Origin: CAYSLU01 sp964431965
GTDB lineage: Bacteria > Verrucomicrobiota > Kiritimatiellia > CAIKKV01 > CAYSLU01
DNA: 35,614 bases
Direction: 5' to 3'
Assembly (NCBI GenBank): GCA_964431965.1
Contig: CAYSLU010000056.1
Location: 1 to 35,614 of the forward strand
Shown piece by piece: positions 16,112-24,421 of the stretch. The position numbers and the translations under genes were made by a program. The notes beneath the pieces were generated by a model. It had not been told where the DNA came from and searched no databases. It worked only from the letters and a program-made list of their open reading frames with translations. The stretch's first letter is position 1. Every line of letters begins with the position of its first letter.

Positions 16112-16218
16112 CCTCAAGATACGTCGGGGGCATCCCGCGGCCCGGAGCCGTGTGCGCCCGCCTGCACCGCGGGCGACCGATGAGGCTGCGCGACGTCACC
16201 CATGGCGGGAGATGCGAC

Positions 16219-19200
16219 ATGAGACGGATGTGGGCTTTCGTTCTGGCGGTCGCGCACGGACTCGCGTGTGCCGCGACGTGCGCGGCGGGTCAGCTCCCTC
16301 AGGCTCAGCCATACCAGATCGCGCTGCGAAACTACATGGCCACCCTGCGGGAGCAGGACTTCGAGACGACGCTCCAGCCGATGACGTACGACGCCTCGTA
16401 CCTGCCGACGGTGGAGGATGTCTACCGGCATTGGATGTGGCACGACGCCAACGCTCCGGCGATCACGCCGCACAAGGGGCTGCGGGTGGACCCGTACTAC
16501 CTGACGCTCGCCAGCATTGAGGCCAACGGCCGCGTGAACCTGCGCGCGGGCCGGGGGGCGCTCTTCGATCCCATGGATGTCGCCTGGTGGGCCCAGTGGG
16601 ACTATCCGGGTAATCCGTACCGGCCGGGCACAGCCAACTCCACGGCGGCCCGGCGTCGCGCGTTCGTGTGTGCGGCCGTGGACATGATGATGCTGGACGA
16701 GCTGTTCACGCCGCCGGGGGCGGCCCGGTCGGACTACCTGGGGGGCGCCATGATCTGGCAGTCGTACGCCTTTCTCGTCGCAAAGGACGTCGTGCCGCCC
16801 GAGGCGCGCGCGGCCTACGAGGCGGGGCTCCGGCGGGCCTTTGCGCGCCTCGAGAGCTGTTTTCCATACGGCTCGGGCGGATCGGACATGGAGATGTTTC
16901 AGCTCGTGTCTGCCTGGTATGCCGCCGAGGCGCTCGACGACGACGCCATGCGGGCGCGGGCGCTGGCGCGGGCGCACTACGTCATCGACAACATCATCAA
17001 GCCGGCGGGATACGAGCAGCACGGCCAGGCGTTCGACAGCTCCTACATGGGGATCGCCCTTCACTTCATGACATGGGCGGCCATGCTGTATGACGACCCG
17101 AAGATCACGGCCACGCTCGAGGGGTTGCTGATGCTGAAGTCGCACCTGACGTTCCCGGAGCCCGGGGGCACCAGCGGGTTCACGACCCTCTACGTCGGAC
17201 CGAACCACTTCAACACCGGCACGTCCATGAGCGCTCCCAACGACCAGTGGTCCACGGCGTATCGGGACGCCTGCGAGGGAATGATGTCGGACGCCGGGCA
17301 GTATCTGACGTTCTCCGGGCGCACTTGGGGCGCGGGGCGGCTGCCGCTGGGCATCAAGAATGAAGCGAGCATGCGCAGCAACATCGTAAGCTGGCTGGGC
17401 AACAACAACACGGGCACCGACGGGCTGACCAAGCCGAACACGAGCGTGCCCGGGGCCTGGGCCGAGACGCACTGGACCTGGGGCCTCAACTATCTCCGGG
17501 AGTACTACCGTCCGGGCTACTATCCGAAGGCCCGCCGGCTGATGGCGCGCAACGAGCAGATCACCAAACCGCCCTTCAGCCGAAAGGCCGATTTCATCCA
17601 GACGTTCGTTGACGACATGCTGATGTTCAAGGTCGGCGAGTACGGCGGCATGATCCATACCGATACCGTCTGCGACAAGTGGGCCGATCACGTCTCCGGT
17701 CTTTCCGGCGGGTGCCTGTCCGCGTTCTGGACTCCGACATCGGGCACCGTCCTGCTGGGGCAGAATGGCGGCGGACAGCTGCCCACGTACGAGAAGTGGA
17801 GCGAGTGGGAAACCTGGGCTTGCCATGCGATTTCCGGGGCCAATGCGGACGGGCTCCCGTTCAGCAGCAGTCGCAACCAGAACCCGGTGGCGCAGTACGC
17901 GGTCAGCGGAGCCACCGCCGCCACCGTTCACGTGACGGGCGCCATCGGCCTGCATGATGGCGGCATGTCGGCGCCCAGCAACGCCATCGTCGGCCAGGTC
18001 GCATACGAGCGCTGGTTCGACATATCCGCCAGCGGGCTCCGCGTGCGCACGACCCTGACGTCTGACCAGAGTGACTCGGTTCGCCAGCTCTGGGAGATCC
18101 TGCCGGTCCACCTTCGCCACGGCTCGCAAGCCCAGGACGCCGAGGTGGACCTCGAGGTCGGCGGCTCGTGGATCCCGGCCACGACCAACCTTCAGCCCGG
18201 GGTCACGCGCGCCCGGATCACCCGCTTCGGGACCAGCGTGTACATCGTGTTCGACGCGGCCCAGGCCATAAAGCTCTCATGGGCGATCAATGCGCGCGCC
18301 GCGAGCATGGTTCGCAACCTCATGGTCGACCTGCTGGGTAGCGGAGGGGCGGCCACATCGATGCCGGCTTCCGTTGAGGTCGCCTACCGGATCATGATGC
18401 CGCCCGCGAGCCTGCGCATCACGGGGCAGCCCGACGACCATGGCCGGCCCGTGCCTCTGGGGTACGGGCGATACATCACCAACGTCGCCTTCGGCGCGTG
18501 GATCACCAACCGCGTCGGAGGCGTCGTCGATACGATCGAGGGAGCGCGCCGCGCCTGCGTCGGGTGGAGCCTTGAGGATGGGACGGGCGTGCCCCAGGGA
18601 GGAATCACGACGCAGGCCGTCTTCCAGCTGGCGACGAACAGCGTGCTCACCTGGCTCTGGACCAACGAGTTCCAGCTGGCGGCGACCGCGGAGCCGAACG
18701 GGATCCTGTCGGCTCCGATCGGGTGGCATCGGGACGGGGCCGCCGTCCAACTCTCGGCGACCGGGACGAATGGGCATACGTTCGTGGACTGGACGGGCGA
18801 CGTGCCCCCGGACCTGCGGACGAACAACCCGCTGGCGCTCGTGATGGACCAGCCGCGCACGGTGAAGGCGCGCTTCGGCTTTCGGCTTCAGGTTGCGGGC
18901 GTGCCCGCACCGCACGGTGTCTCCGCGCCCTTCGGGTACGGAGTCTGGACCAACCTGGCGGAGGGGGGGTGGGTGACGAACGGGGTCGGCAGCCCGGCGG
19001 AACAGACGAACGGGGTGCGCTATGCATGCGCCGGCTGGGCGCTGGCGGACGGCGGCGGCGCGATCCTGACCAACGGACCTGGGGCGCAGGCCGTGTTTCG
19101 TGTGGACGGCGACCGCGAACTGCGCTGGAGCTGGGGGACGGAGTACCAGCTGGCGGTGTCGGCGGCTTCTGGAGGCACGGCATCGGCGGCGAGCGGCTGG

Positions 19201-21783
19201 TATGGGGCGGGGACCGTGGTGACGGCTGCCGCGTCGGCAGCGGGCGGATTCGCCTTTCTCCAGTGGACCGGGCCCGGCGTGCCGGAGGGGGGCGGGACGA
19301 ACAACCCGCTGGCGCTGCCCATGGACCAGCCGCGAACGGTCCAGGCCGTATTCAGCACCACGTCCGCAGCGTCGCGCGTGTGGCGCGGGACGGGACTCTG
19401 GACGTCGCCGACCAACTGGGCGCCGGCCGGCGTTCCGGGCGCGGCGGACGTGCTGGCGGTTACGACCGGCATCTGCCTGGTGCCCGACCCGCTGCGCTGT
19501 GCGGCGCTTACGGTCGGGTCGGGCGGGACGCTCGTGATGTCCAACTGGGCTTCCCGCGTCTCCGCCCAGACGATCATGGTTCAGTCCAATGGCACAGTCA
19601 CGCTGCCCCCGGCGTTCGGCGCCGCGGCGATGTCGAACCGCATACACCTCGTGTGCGCCGATCTTACCGTCGCCCCCGGCGGGGCAATCGATGCGGACGG
19701 GCGGGGGTACGCCGGCGGGATCTCGCTGACGATGACGAACGGGGCGGGGCTTGGGCGCGGCAAGAACGGGGATGGCGGTGGCGGGGGTGCGGGCTACGGC
19801 GGGGCCGGGGGCGACGGGACCAATGCGGCGACGTTCGGCTCGCCCTACGGGCTGCCGGCTCAGCCCGAGGCGCCGGGCAGCGGCGGCGGGGGCTGCCGGC
19901 TTCTCGCCGGCACCGGCGGAGCGGGCGGCGGAGCCGTGCGCATCGAGGCGTCCGGTCGAGTTCATGTGTCCGGCCGGGTCTCGGCATCTGGCGCGGGCGG
20001 ATCGGGCCGGGGCGGCGGCGGGTCGGGCGGGGGGATCTATGTGGACTGCCTCGTGTTCTCGGGCAGGGGCGGCGTGGTGCGCGCGGACGGGGGAGCGGCG
20101 GGCACTAACGCCGGCGGCGCGGGCGGCGGCCGGATCGCCGTGCGGTATGACGCGGCCGCGCAGGCGGCCGAGCCGAAGCCGGACGTTCGCTTCTCCGCGC
20201 TGCCGACCGGCGGGGCGTTTGGCGCCGGCAGGCCGGGGACGGTCTATTTTCCGGACACGGCGATGCTGACCCTCACGGGATTGTCGCTGTGGGCCGAGCT
20301 GGTGCTGCCGGGCAATGCGCTGGAGGGCGAGCGCCTGGTGTTCCGGGACGGCCTGATCCGGCTGGGCCAGACTGGATTCCGGTTGGCCGCGACGAGCGCG
20401 ATCGAGGTCGACGGTTCGAACGTCGTCGTGGAACTGGGGCCACATGGGGTGCTGGAGGCGCCCAGCCTTGTCGTGACGAACGGAGGGCGGCTCACGGTCT
20501 GCGCAGGGCCGACGAACGCGGCGAACCCGGCCTGGGGGGCGCTGGTGAGCGTGAGCGGGACCGTATCGATCGCGTCGAACTCATGGGTGCATCCGTACTC
20601 AGATGCGGCGAATGGCGGATCCGTGCTGTTCCGGGTGATCGACCTGCGGATTGGCGCGGGCGGCGGGATTGACGGAACGGGGAAGGGGTATGGCGGGCTG
20701 CCGGGCGGGAATGGGCTCGGGTACGGGAATGGCTTCTCGGCGGCGGCCAACGGGAGCGGCGCCGGCTACGGCGGGTCGGGCGGGCGGTCGCTGGGGCAGG
20801 CCTCCGTCGGCGCACCGTACGGCTCGGAGATGGCCCCGGCCGACCCGGGCAGCGGCGGTGGGGCGCGTTCGGGCCTGGCGACCTCGACCGGCGGGCGTGG
20901 GGGTGGTGCGGTGCGCGTGGAGGCGGCGGGATCGGTGTCCGTGGACGGGACGATTGCGGCCGATGGCGGAGTGGGCATGCACGGCGGCGGGTCGGGCGGC
21001 AGCATTTGGATTCGGTGCGCGTCGTTCGGCGGGTCGACCGGCGCCGTGATATCGGCGCGCGGCGGCGGCCCGGGAACGATGTGGCCGACGAACAACGGGT
21101 GCGGCGGCGGCGGGCGGATCGCGGTGTGGCGGCCGGCCGGCGCCGACGACTATTCGGGCGCATATGATGTGTCCGGCGGGTCGGGCGGCTATCAGAACGG
21201 TGCGACTGGAACGGTGGTCGTGATGCAGCCGTGTGTCGTGACCGTGGAGGGGATCCCGGCCCGGCACGGCGCAGCGTGGCCGCTCGACTACGGCACCGGA
21301 ATCGTGGCGGCGGCGGTCGCGTGGACCAATGCGGTTGCGAGCCCGACGGCCCCCGCCGACGGCATGCGGTACGCGTGTACGGGATGGGTGGCGCAGGCGG
21401 CCGGCGGCGGGGTGGCGGGGAGCGGGTCGGGAACGCAGTCGGTGTTCGCCGTGACAAGCGACACGGCCCTCACCTGGATCTGGCGCACGGAGCGGCTGCT
21501 GACGGCCCGGGCGGGTGACGGCGGCGGCCTGTCGCCGGATCCGAGCGGCTGGTACGGCGACGGCGAGCGCGTGGCCATAACGGCCTTGGCGGTCGATCCA
21601 TACCGATTCGCGGGCTGGATGGGCGACGTGCCGGCCGGGCAGACGAACGCGAATCCGCTGGTGCTGACGATGGACCAGGCGCGGACGGTCACAGCCAGAT
21701 TCGAACTGGGGCGCCGAAGCCTCCTCATCCGTCTGGCGGCCGCGCAGGCAGCGGTTCCGTCCGCCGCGCCCGGCGCCTGGTGA
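16219..21783 (+). CDS. Giant secreted modular protein: unknown helical domain, InlB-B-like and glycine-rich modules
   Basis: An 1854-residue secreted protein. The ATG at 16219 follows GGGAGA and starts a signal peptide (MRRMWAFVLAVAHGLACAA, cleavage near CAA-GQ). Residues ~25-725 form a Trp/Tyr-rich, mostly helical then beta-rich domain (e.g. GYEQHGQAFDSSYMGIALHF, LYVGPNHFNTGTSMSAPNDQW). This is reminiscent of (alpha/alpha)-toroid polysaccharide lyases, but I recognise no family. Residues 732-886, 890-1045 and 1675-1828 are three copies of a module ending in an InlB-B-like unit with GW...G, F..WTGDVP and MDQPRTV.A.F. Residues ~1054-1640 start with an autotransporter-like W.GTG.W....NW unit and contain two glycine-rich modules (1155-1311, 1482-1637). 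No sorting tail is seen. Likely a cell-surface or secreted carbohydrate-binding or degrading protein. Confidence 0.85.
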   Translation: MRRMWAFVLAVAHGLACAATCAAGQLPQAQPYQIALRNYMATLREQDFETTLQPMTYDASYLPTVEDVYRHWMWHDANAPAITPHKGLRVDPYYLTLASIEANGRVNLRAGRGALFDPMDVAWWAQWDYPGNPYRPGTANSTAARRRAFVCAAVDMMMLDELFTPPGAARSDYLGGAMIWQSYAFLVAKDVVPPEARAAYEAGLRRAFARLESCFPYGSGGSDMEMFQLVSAWYAAEALDDDAMRARALARAHYVIDNIIKPAGYEQHGQAFDSSYMGIALHFMTWAAMLYDDPKITATLEGLLMLKSHLTFPEPGGTSGFTTLYVGPNHFNTGTSMSAPNDQWSTAYRDACEGMMSDAGQYLTFSGRTWGAGRLPLGIKNEASMRSNIVSWLGNNNTGTDGLTKPNTSVPGAWAETHWTWGLNYLREYYRPGYYPKARRLMARNEQITKPPFSRKADFIQTFVDDMLMFKVGEYGGMIHTDTVCDKWADHVSGLSGGCLSAFWTPTSGTVLLGQNGGGQLPTYEKWSEWETWACHAISGANADGLPFSSSRNQNPVAQYAVSGATAATVHVTGAIGLHDGGMSAPSNAIVGQVAYERWFDISASGLRVRTTLTSDQSDSVRQLWEILPVHLRHGSQAQDAEVDLEVGGSWIPATTNLQPGVTRARITRFGTSVYIVFDAAQAIKLSWAINARAASMVRNLMVDLLGSGGAATSMPASVEVAYRIMMPPASLRITGQPDDHGRPVPLGYGRYITNVAFGAWITNRVGGVVDTIEGARRACVGWSLEDGTGVPQGGITTQAVFQLATNSVLTWLWTNEFQLAATAEPNGILSAPIGWHRDGAAVQLSATGTNGHTFVDWTGDVPPDLRTNNPLALVMDQPRTVKARFGFRLQVAGVPAPHGVSAPFGYGVWTNLAEGGWVTNGVGSPAEQTNGVRYACAGWALADGGGAILTNGPGAQAVFRVDGDRELRWSWGTEYQLAVSAASGGTASAASGWYGAGTVVTAAASAAGGFAFLQWTGPGVPEGGGTNNPLALPMDQPRTVQAVFSTTSAASRVWRGTGLWTSPTNWAPAGVPGAADVLAVTTGICLVPDPLRCAALTVGSGGTLVMSNWASRVSAQTIMVQSNGTVTLPPAFGAAAMSNRIHLVCADLTVAPGGAIDADGRGYAGGISLTMTNGAGLGRGKNGDGGGGGAGYGGAGGDGTNAATFGSPYGLPAQPEAPGSGGGGCRLLAGTGGAGGGAVRIEASGRVHVSGRVSASGAGGSGRGGGGSGGGIYVDCLVFSGRGGVVRADGGAAGTNAGGAGGGRIAVRYDAAAQAAEPKPDVRFSALPTGGAFGAGRPGTVYFPDTAMLTLTGLSLWAELVLPGNALEGERLVFRDGLIRLGQTGFRLAATSAIEVDGSNVVVELGPHGVLEAPSLVVTNGGRLTVCAGPTNAANPAWGALVSVSGTVSIASNSWVHPYSDAANGGSVLFRVIDLRIGAGGGIDGTGKGYGGLPGGNGLGYGNGFSAAANGSGAGYGGSGGRSLGQASVGAPYGSEMAPADPGSGGGARSGLATSTGGRGGGAVRVEAAGSVSVDGTIAADGGVGMHGGGSGGSIWIRCASFGGSTGAVISARGGGPGTMWPTNNGCGGGGRIAVWRPAGADDYSGAYDVSGGSGGYQNGATGTVVVMQPCVVTVEGIPARHGAAWPLDYGTGIVAAAVAWTNAVASPTAPADGMRYACTGWVAQAAGGGVAGSGSGTQSVFAVTSDTALTWIWRTERLLTARAGDGGGLSPDPSGWYGDGERVAITALAVDPYRFAGWMGDVPAGQTNANPLVLTMDQARTVTARFELGRRSLLIRLAAAQAAVPSAAPGAW
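18412..18876 (+). repeat. InlB-B-like compound module, copy 1
   Basis: About 155 codons, residues 732-886 of the giant protein, from LRITGQPDDHG to TVKARF. Layout: short beta unit with P..YG, a CxGW..-DG segment, a TQAVF..L..NS.LTW.W segment, then the InlB-B-like F.DWTGDVP...NNPL.L.MDQPRTV.ARF. Confidence 0.75.
18886..19353 (+). repeat. InlB-B-like compound module, copy 2
   Basis: Residues 890-1045, directly after copy 1 and with the same order of motifs: P..YG, YACAGWAL.DG, AQAVFRVDGDREL.W.W, F.QWTGPGVP...NNPLAL.MDQPRTVQAVF. Confidence 0.75.
19681..20151 (+). repeat. Glycine-rich module, copy 1 of the giant protein
   Basis: Residues 1155-1311: GAIDADGRGYAGG, GAGYGGAGGDG, YG...P.APGSGGG, GGAVRIEASGRV.VSG..SASGAGGSG, GGGSGGGIYV, and GGGRIAVRYD. 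The same motif order is found at 20662-21129 and twice in the minus-strand gene at 32130-34247. Confidence 0.75.
20662..21129 (+). repeat. Glycine-rich module, copy 2 of the giant protein
   Basis: Residues 1482-1637: GGGIDGTGKGYGG, GAGYGGSGGRS, YGSEMAPADPGSGGG, GGAVRVEAAGSVSVDGTIAADGG, GGGSGGSIWI, and GGGGRIAVW. The linker before it (NSWVHPYSDAANGGSVLFRV) also has a counterpart in the other glycine-rich protein. Confidence 0.75.
21241..21702 (+). repeat. InlB-B-like compound module, copy 3
   Basis: Residues 1675-1828, separated from copies 1 and 2 by the glycine-rich region: TVEGIPARHG, MRYACTGWVAQ, TQSVFAVTSDTALTWIW, FAGWMGDVPAGQTNANPLVLTMDQARTVTARF. Confidence 0.75.
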
Positions 21784-21844
21784 GCGGCTGCTCGCCCGAA
21801 TCGGTAGTGAACTGTCGGGCAGGTTACTATGAAGGACGCGTGCG

Positions 21845-21923
21845 TGTCATTCCGAGCGGAGTCAGGGCATCCCGAGCCTGATCGCACGGCAAGAGATTCG
21901 TCGCTTTGCTCAGGATGACCTTC
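21845..21923 (-). repeat. Dispersed palindromic intergenic repeat, copy 2
   Basis: Inverted copy of 781-858: read on the minus strand it is the same ~79-bp sequence with about ten differences and one 1-bp indel. The central CTTGCCGTGCGATCAGG is identical. It lies about 60 bp after the giant-protein stop and 60 bp before the nucleoside hydrolase, so it may also act as a 3' stem-loop. Confidence 0.85.
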
Positions 21924-21982
21924 ATTTTGTGTCATTCGGAAGTCCTTGTTTGATATCCCTGACAGAGGAGAGCGTGATCCCA

Positions 21983-22912
21983 ATGGCGATGAAACCCATT
22001 CCGGTCATCCTGGACACCGACATCGGCGACGACATCGACGACACGTGGGCGCTGGCCATGCTGCTGAAGAGCCCGGAACTGGATCCCCGTCTGGTTGTGT
22101 CGGCCACCGGGGATACCGAACAGAGGGCACGCATGATCGCCCGCATGCTTGAGGTGGCCGGACGGACCGACATCCCGGTCGGAGTCGGCAAACCGACTGC
22201 GACGAAGTGCGGCCCATCACGGCAGGCTTCCTGGGTGGCGGACTATCCCTTGCGCCGATACCCTGGCCGCGTCCACGCCGACGGTGTGCAGGCGACAATC
22301 GATGCGATCATGCGCAGCGACGAGCCGGTCACGGTGATCTCGATCGGCCCGGTCTCCAACATCGGCGCGGCGCTCGAACGCGAGCCGGCTATCGCGGAGA
22401 AAGCCCATTTCGTCGGCATGCACGGCTCCTTCGGCCGCCACCACGTCACGAACATGAACAATCGGGTCATCCGGGAGGGGGCAATCGCCGAGTGGAATGT
22501 CGTGTGCGACATCCCTGCCTGTCAGCGCGTGTTCGCCGCACCTTGGAGGAGCATGACGATCACGCCGCTGGACACCTGCGGGCTGGTCATGCTGGAGGGG
22601 AGCCGCTACGCGCGCCTTCGCGATTCGCAGGACCCGGTGGTGCGCGCCGTCATCGAGAACTACCGGCTCTGGTCGCCCCGCAATGCGGACAGCGACCCAG
22701 AGACGCATTCCTCCGTTCTCTTCGACACCGTGGCGATCTACCTCGCCTTCACGACCGACAACCTGGTCGTGCGCGAGATGCGGGTTTCGGTCGATGGAGA
22801 CGGCTACACGGTTCAGGACACGGCCGGCCGGCCGGTCCGCGTGGCCCTCGACTGGGGCGACCTCGACCGCTTCCACAGCTTCCTGGAAGCCCGCCTGAAC
22901 CGCACGGCGTGA
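21983..22912 (+). CDS. Nucleoside hydrolase family protein (IunH-like)
   Basis: A 309-residue protein of the inosine-uridine preferring nucleoside hydrolase fold, which normally splits ribonucleosides into base and ribose at a Ca2+ site. Seen: the N-terminal Asp cluster DTDIGDDIDDTWAL (residues 11-24), a variant of the usual DTDPGIDDA; VTVISIGPVSNIGAALE; GAIAEWNVVCDIPACQRVF, equivalent to AEFN..-DPEA; and LFDTVAIYLAF, which keeps the metal Asp (248) but has Phe247 where classical enzymes have the catalytic His. Substrate specificity is therefore probably atypical. The start could be GTG 21974 or ATG 21983; GAGGAG ends at 21970. Followed after 57 bp by an MFS transporter, suggesting import and hydrolysis of the same compound. 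Confidence 0.85.
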   Translation: MAMKPIPVILDTDIGDDIDDTWALAMLLKSPELDPRLVVSATGDTEQRARMIARMLEVAGRTDIPVGVGKPTATKCGPSRQASWVADYPLRRYPGRVHADGVQATIDAIMRSDEPVTVISIGPVSNIGAALEREPAIAEKAHFVGMHGSFGRHHVTNMNNRVIREGAIAEWNVVCDIPACQRVFAAPWRSMTITPLDTCGLVMLEGSRYARLRDSQDPVVRAVIENYRLWSPRNADSDPETHSSVLFDTVAIYLAFTTDNLVVREMRVSVDGDGYTVQDTAGRPVRVALDWGDLDRFHSFLEARLNRTA

Positions 22913-22969
22913 GGGGGCCGCACGAGATTGCGGTTGTCATGTGACGCGCTTTCGAGTTTGCTGGAACAC

Positions 22970-24352
22970 ATGGACACGCGCGATTCGGCGCACGCCATGC
23001 CGAGGGGCGTGACGAACGCATACTGGTTTCAGGCTTTCAATGCGACATCCTGGTCGCTGATTCTCGGGACGCCCATGGTGTTGTACCTGAAAAGCCTGGG
23101 CGCGTCGGGGATCGTGCTCGGCGTATCGGTGTCGCTGATTCCGCTGTTCAGCGTGCTCCAGATACCGGCCGCGCAGTATGCCGAGCGAACAGGCTATAGG
23201 ACCTTCGTGATGCGCGGATGGGCGTCGCGCAGCATCTTCATCCTGGGGATCGCCACCGCGGCGCTGCTGCCGGCCGGGCTGAGCCCGCACAACCGCATTG
23301 CCCTGATCCTTCTCATGCTGGCCTGCTTTGCTGTGGTGCGGGGCATCTCGATGTGCGGGTACCTCCCGTGGATCACCGGCATTGTTCCGGAGTCCCAGCG
23401 AGGCGCCTTCCTGTCGCGCGACACCATGTGCATGTACCTGGCCGTGACCGCGACGATGCTGTTCTCCAGCCTGTGGGTCGGCGCGTTCCCGTCCGGGCGA
23501 GCCTTCGGCGTGCTGTTCCTGTGCAGCTACCTGGCCGCGTTGGCGAGCGTGTTCTTTCTCCGGCGCATACCCGACATGCCCGGCCTGCAGAGTCGCTCCG
23601 GGACGGTCCGGCCTCCCTGGAAGGCGATGCTCCGGTATCCGCCGTTCGCGCGGTACGTCACGTTTACGGTGGTCTTCAACGTGTTTGTCTCGGCGCTGAG
23701 CGTGCTCTGGGTGCCGTTCATGCGGGACAGTTGCCAGGTGCCCGGAGGGCTGATCCTGGGGCTTTCCGCCTATGCCAGCGTCATCGGGGCGCTGGCGGCG
23801 TGGCTGGCGGGTGCCGCCGCCGACCGGGTGGGCAGCCGGCCGCTGCTGGGGTTTGCCAGCGGGCTGGTGATCATCGGGCAGAGCCTGTGGATGGCGATGG
23901 CGGCGGGCGCGATTCCGCACCGGACCGACATCCTCTTCGGGGTCACGCTGTTCGGGGCCACTGGCTTCGCGGTCATCGGAGTGGCCAGTACGCGCCTGCT
24001 GATGGGCCTCGTGCCGGTTATGGGGCGCAGTCACTTCTTCGCCATCTCCAACGTCGCAAACAGCCTGACGCTTGGCTTCCTGCCCATCGTGTGGGGGCTC
24101 GCGCTGGACCGCGTGGGGGGAGCCATTCCGGACGCGGTGCCGGTGGGCTCCGCCTGGGCATGGAATCGGTACAGCCTCATCTATGCGGTGGTTGTGGCCG
24201 GCCTGCTGGGGGCCCAGTACTTCCGCCGCAGGCTGGACGAGCCCCTGGCCATGTCCACAGAGGAGTTCATGCACACCCTCTTCATCAAGTCTTCCGCGCG
24301 ACTGGTGGCGCGGGCCATGCAGCCGCTTCGCCGCTTTCTGCCTCCAGGGTGA
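22970..24352 (+). CDS. MFS transporter
   Basis: A 460-residue integral membrane protein with about 12 hydrophobic helices (e.g. GIVLGVSVSLIPLFSVLQIPAAQYA, IFILGIATAALLPAGL, AFGVLFLCSYLAALASVFFL, LIYAVVVAGLLGAQYF). A short basic loop (AERTGYRTFVMRGW) between TM2 and TM3 is the MFS A-motif region, and a second loop (AAADRVGSRPLLGFASG) in the second half carries the D-R-x-G-x-R variant. The ATG at 22970 is chosen; earlier TTG is possible, as is ATG at MPRGVTN. It lies between the nucleoside hydrolase and the Ntn-hydrolase-like gene on the same strand, so the cargo may be a nucleoside-like or amide compound. That is inference from context only. Confidence 0.85.
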   Translation: MDTRDSAHAMPRGVTNAYWFQAFNATSWSLILGTPMVLYLKSLGASGIVLGVSVSLIPLFSVLQIPAAQYAERTGYRTFVMRGWASRSIFILGIATAALLPAGLSPHNRIALILLMLACFAVVRGISMCGYLPWITGIVPESQRGAFLSRDTMCMYLAVTATMLFSSLWVGAFPSGRAFGVLFLCSYLAALASVFFLRRIPDMPGLQSRSGTVRPPWKAMLRYPPFARYVTFTVVFNVFVSALSVLWVPFMRDSCQVPGGLILGLSAYASVIGALAAWLAGAAADRVGSRPLLGFASGLVIIGQSLWMAMAAGAIPHRTDILFGVTLFGATGFAVIGVASTRLLMGLVPVMGRSHFFAISNVANSLTLGFLPIVWGLALDRVGGAIPDAVPVGSAWAWNRYSLIYAVVVAGLLGAQYFRRRLDEPLAMSTEEFMHTLFIKSSARLVARAMQPLRRFLPPG

Positions 24353-24421
24353 GATGGGCAGGCTCGCCATGAACCGACAATCGACCAACGGGATGCACGA
24401 ACACCAAAATCGGAAAAAGCT

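Noticed and set aside
16219..21783. CRISPR-like or tandem DNA repeats suggested by the recurrent GGCGGCGGG patterns
   Set aside because: These are codons for glycine-rich protein modules with irregular spacing; there is no constant repeat-spacer pattern.
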